Positions 57,838-64,000 of a DNA stretch of 64,000 bases are shown one piece after another. A program made the translations under genes and the position numbers. Positions within the stretch are counted from its first letter, which is position 1, and every line of letters begins with the position of its first letter. The stretch lies in NCBI RefSeq assembly GCF_042477335.2, contig NC_091246.1:18163001-18227000 (forward strand), read 5' to 3'. The notes under the pieces are model-generated. The model saw only the letters and a program-made list of their open reading frames with translations, was not told where the DNA came from and made no database searches. Source of the DNA: Ovis canadensis (Eukaryota; Chordata; Mammalia; Artiodactyla; Bovidae).

Positions 57838-58052
57838 GAGGCAGCATGAGGGGTGCAAAAGCCTGTAGAAATCAGTAGACCTGGGTTCAAACTCTGATGC
57901 ACTCTCTTACCAGGCTATGGCTCAGAACCTGCCCCAATCTAATGATACCAGCTACCTCACAGAGTTATTGTGAAAATTAAATATTAGAGACGAGATGTAT
58001 ATAAATCCCTGGTGCAGAGTAGGTGCTCAATATTGACTGTCACTATTATAAA
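57838..58052 (+). mobile_element. MIR SINE, nearly full length
   Basis: AGTAGACCTGGGTTCAAACT, then CTCACAGAGTTATTGTGAAA and AGTAGGTGCTCAATATTGAC follow the full MIR order. Confidence 0.8.
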
Positions 58053-58189
58053 TCTGTAGGCCATGAGCTCATTTTGCCTTTGTGGAACCTGTTGATATGC
58101 TTTGATCATGACTTAGTGGGGTTATTTCTCTGCTGAGTCACTGGTTTCCTAAGTTGGGCAAGACTAGCTGTTCCTCTCAACCCTGCTGC

Positions 58190-58365
58190 TAACTCTCTCT
58201 GTGACTTACCCTTTCTTGAGCTTTAGTGTTGTCACATAAAAGGGAGATAATTATGCTTCCTACATCTCAGGGTTGTTTGCAGGATTAAATGAAATAATCC
58301 ATTTATTATAAGGTGCCTGTTACACATTGGACTCTAAATAAGTGGTAAATATTATTTATCCCCAA
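58190..58365 (+). mobile_element. MIR SINE
   Basis: TCTGTGACTTACCCTTTCTT, AAAAGGGAGATAATTATGC and CATCTCAGGGTTGTTTGCAG. Confidence 0.75.
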
Positions 58366-58499
58366 AGTGTACATGGCAGTTTCAGAGCTTCAAGGTTGAT
58401 GACTATCTTACTCATACTCTTTATTTAGTTTTGGTTTTATTTTATGGAGTTCTTTTCTGAATTTATTCACAGTTAACCTGCTTTTTAAAAGTTTTACTC

Positions 58500-58910
58500 T
58501 CTTTTGTTAATATTTATAAGTGATTTTATTTAGCTGTAAGCTTGGAATGCATACAATTTTGTGTTCTGCTTCGTTCACTTAATATTACATGGTTCATAGA
58601 GTCTGTGTTTCATAAACATTGTTGTAATAACTGTATAAGGTTAAGTAGATGTGACATAATTTAATCATTTCCCTATTCCTGTGCAATTAAGTTGTTTCCA
58701 ATATTTTCTGATTATACTGTCTAAATGAATGAATAACTAAATGTATGTAGCTTTTTGACATTTTAAACTTAGTTCTGTGGGATGAATTCCTAGGAATATT
58801 CTTTGGTCAAAGGGGATAAACATATCTTTTGAATACATATGGCTAAGTTGCTTTCCTAAAGGGCTCAACTGACTTACATTTCCATCCTTATTGTTTTGTA
58901 AACTTCAGTT
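58500..58910 (-). mobile_element. Old L1M fragment
   Basis: ATTAAGTTGTTTCCAATATT, GATGAATTCCTAGGAATATT and GTCAAAGGGGATAAACATA follow the old L1 3' pattern in reverse. Confidence 0.6.
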
Positions 58911-59519
58911 CATTCTCTCACTCAGCACACATTTTAAAGCCCTTATCTTGAGGCAGGCTTAGTGAGAAGAAGGTGACTCTAGGGGAGAAGTTCCTGCTGT
59001 GCCAAATGCTGATAGAGGCTCCGGGTACCTGGGGAGCCCAAGAAGGGACCTGCAGCTCAGTTGGTAGAATGTCATTTGAAAGCAACACTGACTGTTGCTT
59101 CTTTGGGATTATTTACAGAAATACTTAGCAAGACCAGCCCCATCTTGGGTCTTGGAAATCCCATTGATAGCACGCTTTCTTCCAAAGAAGGACCTATGTG
59201 TCTGTTTTTTCCTGATGTGCTATCTAGAGCAAATTATTCTTCATAGTTATATGGTAGCAGTGTTTTTTGTTCTTCAAAAAAAGTAATACATGCTTATTAT
59301 GGAAAATTTAGAAAGCACAGGAAAGTGTTCAGAAAAAAATTATCCATGCATGTTCTTACCATCCTAGGACATCCACTGTTCTCATCCATGTATTTCCTTC
59401 TATAAAGAAGATTTAAAAAAGAATTTAATGTAGAACCATATCAAAGGTCTTTGGAATCTAAAATACCAGAAATCCAACAACAAATAATAAAAAATGAAAC
59501 CAAGCTGAAGCAAGATTAA

Positions 59520-59880
59520 ATTAATTATGATCTATTCATATTGTGGAGTATCAAGTGGCCATTAAAATCCATATTTTAAGAGAATATTTTATGTCATGGG
59601 GAACATTCCCAGTATGATATTCAATGAAAAAGCAAAATACAAAATTATATATGCTGTATAATCTTAATTTTGTAGAGAAAGAATATTATTTATGTATGAA
59701 TAGAAAAGAAAGACAAAAATATTAATGGAGAACCATTATTAGCTTAATTTACTAGAGATTATCTCCAGGAAGTAGGAGTAACAGTGATTTATATTTATTG
59801 TTTCTTCTTTTCTGTATTTTTTTAATTTCAAATTTTCCACAATAAAAGTATATGGACTTGGCGATCAAAAAGAAATCTAT
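59520..59880 (+). mobile_element. Old L1M 3' end
   Basis: GGAGTATCAAGTGGCCATTA, then TTTTCTGTATTTTTTTAATT and CCACAATAAAAGTATATGG, a sense-strand L1 end. Confidence 0.6.
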
Positions 59881-60439
59881 TTAAATAAAAGGAAAGATTT
59901 AATATCTGTGTTCTCTTGGCTTTATGGCTCTGAAGACACAGTTGTAGTTACCCTCATCCACAAGGGCCCGAGAATCTCCTGGGCTTTTCGTGTTCTTCCT
60001 AATTAGAACATCGGAGTCTAGAGCTGAAAGGCATGATAGAAGCGAGGCTTCAGGCAGTGGAACTAGTTGTCTGAACACCACAGGTTCAGTTAGATTATTC
60101 TCATGATTTCTATCCTGTCCCTGTGCTTATTTATCCCCTGGTAGCTCACTGAAGCAGATTTCCTTTAGAGAAACCTCTTTGCTTTAACCAGCGAATAACA
60201 CTTACTTAGGTTCAGTGGTCATCTAACCCACTGGAGAAGATGGTGACTAGATTTTGACGGATGGGGAAGGACTTTGCGCTCTTCCCAGATATATCCAGCC
60301 CTGATGGCACACAGGTCAACATGGAGCTGAGTGTGAATTGCCCCACAGGGGGCAACTTCATTCGTTCCTTTAGAGCTGAGCTTTTGTGTGTTTAGCACAG
60401 CAGTTTGCACAGGCTGTCTTTTTTCACCAGATGGTCATA
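59881..60439. other. Intron 2 sequence without recognised features
   Basis: No gene or clear repeat was recognised. Confidence 0.45.
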
Positions 60440-60835
60440 ACATACCTGACACTGTGCTAAGGCTGTGGAGGTACAAAGATGAGTCGATCCAGTGTTTGCT
60501 TTCAGGCTGCTCATATCCTAGTGAGGAAGCCAGTAACAAAAACACGATTTCAGGGGCTCAGGAAAACTGTTATGGGAGGAGGATTCATGGGTTACCCTGG
60601 GAGCACAGCAGAAGGGCTTCCCGCTCTGCCTGAGATTTTAGTAAAGGAAATTGTGCCTGGTTGAGTCTTGAAGGGTGAGTGGAAGTGAACCAGATGAAGC
60701 AGGATGGGAGGCATCTTCCCTTTCTTAGGGAAAACACAGAGGTATGGAATAATAGTAAGGTGTATAAGGTGAGAACTACAAACAGTTCAGTATCATTAAA
60801 GCTTAGAGAGTGGTAAGAGAGGCCGGATAAGTAGG
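60440..60835 (+). mobile_element. Ancient L2-like fragment
   Basis: ACACTGTGCTAAGGCTGTGG, then TATCCTAGTGAGGAAGCC, old L2-type order just upstream of exon 3. Tentative. Confidence 0.45.
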
Positions 60836-60905
60836 TTCATTGTTTAATTCATCTTTTCATGGATTTCCCAAAGCTCAATAGTGTTAGGCATCCATGTTTG
60901 TTTAA

Positions 60906-61124
<219 letters not shown>

Positions 61125-61449
61125 TAGGAAACACGGAAAATGGTTTGGAACAGAACAGCTAGGCTTCTGATTATTTGATAAGCCATCAACTCAGGAAACC
61201 ATTTTCAGCCCTAGTGAATGGTGATAATAGTAGTTATAATAATAGCCACATCTGTTTCATACATTTTCAATCATGAAAATAAAATAGTCTTACTGATAGC
61301 TCAGAGAGGACTGATTAAAAAAGCTCCCTAAGGTGATACCTTAACATCACTGTCATCTGGTCCCTGCCAGGCTTTTTCACATACATTATGTTTTTATCAC
61401 ACAGTTGCAAATCATGGGACATATAATTTTAAGCAGCATTTGTGTAGAA

Positions 61450-61650
61450 TATCTCAGATCGACTAATATTATTCTATTTGATTCTCATAACAACCTTGTA
61501 TAATGGACTTTATCATTGTGATCATTTGCTTTAATTTCTTAATAAGTAAATAAGAACTCAGAAAAGTTCAGGGGCTTGCCTAAGGTCACATATCTATTAA
61601 GTGACAGCAATGCAATAAAACTCACGTCATCTGACTCCCAATCATGTGTT
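61450..61650 (+). mobile_element. MIR SINE
   Basis: ATTTGATTCTCATAACAACC, then TTGCCTAAGGTCACATATCT. Confidence 0.65.
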
Positions 61651-61689
61651 TGGATGATGGCCTTTTCAATGAGCATAGAGAATACAATA

Positions 61690-62040
61690 GTGGCTAAGAA
61701 CACATGCTCTAGCTTCAACACAGGTAGTCACCTTGGGCAAGTGACTTAGGTTCTTTTTACTGAGCTTACTCATCTCTATAAAAGGGGAATAATGCTTACC
61801 CCATATGTTTGTTGTGGGGCTTCCTTGGTGGCTCAGACAGTATCTGCCTGCAATGCAGGAGACCTGGGTTCAACCCCTGGGTCGGGAAGATTCCCAGGAG
61901 AAGGGAATGGTTATCCACTTCAGTATTCTTGCCTAGAGAATTCCATAAACAGTGGAGCCTGGTAGGCTACAGTCCATGGGGTTGCAAAGAAGCGACTAAC
62001 ACTTCCATTTTATTTTTTCATGGTTGTTGTGAGTGTTATC
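61690..62040 (+). mobile_element. MIR SINE split by a Bov-tA
   Basis: ACCTTGGGCAAGTGACTTAG and AAAAGGGGAATAATGCTTAC precede the Bov-tA. GGTTGTTGTGAGTG resumes after it. Confidence 0.65.
61817..62010 (+). mobile_element. Bov-tA SINE
   Basis: GGGCTTCCTTGGTGGCTCAG to GTTGCAAAGAAGCGACTAAC. It lies inside a MIR. Confidence 0.9.
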
Positions 62041-62206
62041 CCACAATCTCAATCTTTCTCTTCTGCTTGAGCTTGCTAGATGGATTAACACTGCAAAAAT
62101 GCCCCAATCTGAAAGATCAGCATTTGTGGGGGAGTTTAGCTGGGACCTTTATTCCATGGCCCCAGTGACTTTTCCTGTCATTATCCAGCTCCATCTACAG
62201 CCCATC

Positions 62207-62738
62207 AGCTCCATCAGTTCAGTCTCTTAGTTGTGTCCGACTCTGTGACCTCATGGACTGCAGCTCTCCAGGCTTCCCTGTCCATCACCAACTCCCAGAG
62301 CTTGTTCAAACTCATGTCCATTGAGTCGGTGATACCATCCTACAATTTCATCCTCTGTCATCCCCTCTCCTCCCACCTTCAGTCTTTCCCAGCATTAGGG
62401 TCTTTTCCAATGAATCAGTTCTTCACATCAGGTAGCCAAAGTATTGGAGCTTCAGCTTCAGCATCAGTCCTTCCTATGAATATTCAGGACTGATTTCCTT
62501 TAGGATAGATGGGTTTGATCTCCTTGAAGTCCAAGGGACTCTCGAGAGTCTTCTCTAACACCACAGTTCAAAAGCATCAATTCTTTGGTGCTCAGCTTTC
62601 TTTATGGTCTCACATCCGTATGTGACTACTGGAAAAACCATAGCTTTGAATAGATGGACCTTTGTCAGCAAAGTAATGTCTCTGCTTTTTATTATTCTGT
62701 CTAGGTTGGTCACAGCTTTTCTTGCAAGGAGCAAGCAG
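62207..62738 (-). mobile_element. BovB LINE fragment
   Basis: Reverse-strand BovB 3' region of about 530 bases, from CAGTTCAGTCTCTTAGTTGT to TTCTTGCAAGGAGCAAGCA. Confidence 0.9.
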
Positions 62739-62771
62739 CTTCTCTAGTAGCTCAGCTGGTAAAGAACCAGC
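62738..62771 (+). mobile_element. Bov-tA head fragment joined to BovB
   Basis: CTTCTCTAGTAGCTCAGCTG plus GTAAAGAACC is the tRNA-like head of Bov-tA without any body, fused to the BovB fragment. Confidence 0.6.
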
Positions 62772-62923
62772 CCCTTAGGTGTATAGGATACAGTTCTTCA
62801 GGGAAGTGGTGGGGCTGGGGTCACATTTGAATTGTGTTCCCAATCTGATCCCATGTCTTTCAGGGCACATACTGACAGTTATTCATCAGCTAATTTGCTA
62901 GTACACATTATACATTTTCAAGT

Positions 62924-62942
62924 TAAAAAAAAAAAAAAAAAA
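62924..62942 (+). repeat. Poly-A run
   Basis: About 18 consecutive A bases, no element recognised in front of it. Confidence 0.8.
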
Positions 62943-63204
62943 CACCTGAAAACATTCTACCAGTTGTGATTTTCTGATTTTACCAAAAAGGAAAAGCACA
63001 TACTATGAAATATACATTCAATTTGTGGGTCTAGGAGGTAGTTCTGCTTTTTCGTTTGGAACCTCAAAGGTTGATGAGCAAATGCATATTTGATTTTATA
63101 TCAATGTTACCCTAAGCCCTTGCTGATGTAACCATTTTAGGGAAAACTCGGCTTTTTCATCTGCTAGGCTAGTCTTTCTCTGAAATTATCATAAGCATGG
63201 AAGG

Positions 63205-63345
63205 CAGTGTAGTGGAAATCGCACAGAGTTTAGTGTCAGAAAAATTGGGATTTGTTCGGATCTCACTTCCTGGCTCTGCCACTTGCTGAGGTTGTGATCT
63301 TGGGCAAGTTGTTGAATTTTGACCCAGATCTCTTTGAATCCAGAC
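63205..63345 (+). mobile_element. MIR SINE
   Basis: GGCAGTGTAGTGGAAATCGC, CCTGGCTCTGCCACTTGCTG and CTTGGGCAAGTTGTTGAA. Confidence 0.75.
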
Positions 63346-64000
63346 CGTCGATTCTCAGAAAAGTTGTGAAATTCCTATACCTAAGGTAGGACTTTTGCCC
63401 TCCATCAGTGTAGTTCTTGCAGCTTTACTTCCTGTTCTCAGCACTTTCTAGGGACCTGGCTGGAAGGGCAGAGAGTTACGCTGATGCTTGCAGAGGTGTC
63501 TTGTCTCTGGGAGCAAGGGGTTGGTATATAATTCTTCCCCATTAATCTTTCCCAGTTTGACCCAGACCCATGAAGATCTTGATCGCTTCCCTGGATCATG
63601 AGAGTCCATCATCCTGTGCACCTGATGCCAAATCCTCATCCTGGTTTTGTCTGGAAATCAGATGGGACATGACACATGGGGAAGGGTGTGCCCACACTCA
63701 CTGGGCTATAGCCTGAAGCACCTTGTCAGTGTGCTGGACCAACACCACCCTGCCTTTGGTGCCAGCATTTCCTGGAGGTTAAAAGGGGACAATCCCTTGG
63801 TCCTTCGAGTATTTGGTTGGGTTACATAAATCTCCCCTGAATGAGGAGCAGCTGACTTAGGCAAGGGACCTTGTTTGGTTTTCCTTGAACTATTAACAGG
63901 GAGATAAGGGGATTAACTGAGTAAATGCTCAACAGGCCAGAGTCCCTGCAGAGGGTGGTTGCAGGGACCAGATCTTGTTTCATCCTTGTTTTGGATGTTG
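63346..64000. other. Intron 3 sequence without recognised features
   Basis: No exon 4 of ABCA1 and no clear repeat was recognised up to the window edge. Confidence 0.5.

Overview
The window is mammalian nuclear DNA from a ruminant, most likely a bovid such as cattle, sheep, goat or a close relative. The evidence is many tRNA-Glu/BovB-type SINEs (Bov-tA, Bov-A, a Bov-A2 dimer), long BovB (RTE-class) LINE copies, older cetartiodactyl CHR-type SINEs and a mariner MITE of the type found in ruminants. These sit on an older mammalian background of L1M, L2, MIR and MER5A. The species cannot be settled by eye.

The only gene I can support is the 5' part of ABCA1, the cholesterol and phospholipid efflux transporter, on the + strand. 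The proximal promoter lies at about 26,640-26,818. It carries an E-box, GC boxes, an LXR/RXR DR4 element and a TATA box in the same order as in the human gene. Non-coding exon 1 is at 26,819-27,031 inside a CpG island. Intron 1 (about 19.6 kb) leads to exon 2 (46,667-46,830), which holds the start codon at 46,765 and codons 1-22. Intron 2 (about 14.1 kb) leads to exon 3 (60,936-61,029), codons 23-53 plus one base, which encodes the first transmembrane helix. The window ends inside intron 3, so the remaining exons and nearly all of the protein lie downstream.

Layout: 1-26.5 kb is intergenic sequence upstream of ABCA1. It is AT-rich and packed with repeats, including a broken BovB at 7.6-9.1 kb, possible LTR remnants at 11.3-12.7 kb and a nested L1/BovB/Bov-A/mariner cluster at 14.1-15.9 kb. 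The stretch from 26.5 to 28.1 kb is the CpG island, promoter and start of intron 1. From 24.0 to 37.7 kb I see no young ruminant SINE or BovB insertion, unlike the rest of the window. Introns 2 and 3 again hold many SINEs and a 2.9-kb BovB copy with a SINE inserted in it.

The most interesting points are a tyrosine in place of the cysteine at residue 3, which is a known palmitoylation site in human ABCA1; an upstream ORF in exon 2 that overlaps the start codon; the retained LXR element with a changed 3' half-site base; the repeat-poor zone around the promoter; and two GCT microsatellites flanked by perfect short direct repeats that look like extremely truncated SINE insertions. I found no evidence for a previously unknown gene system. 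Repeat family names come from recognition by eye, and their boundaries are approximate unless a target-site duplication is given.
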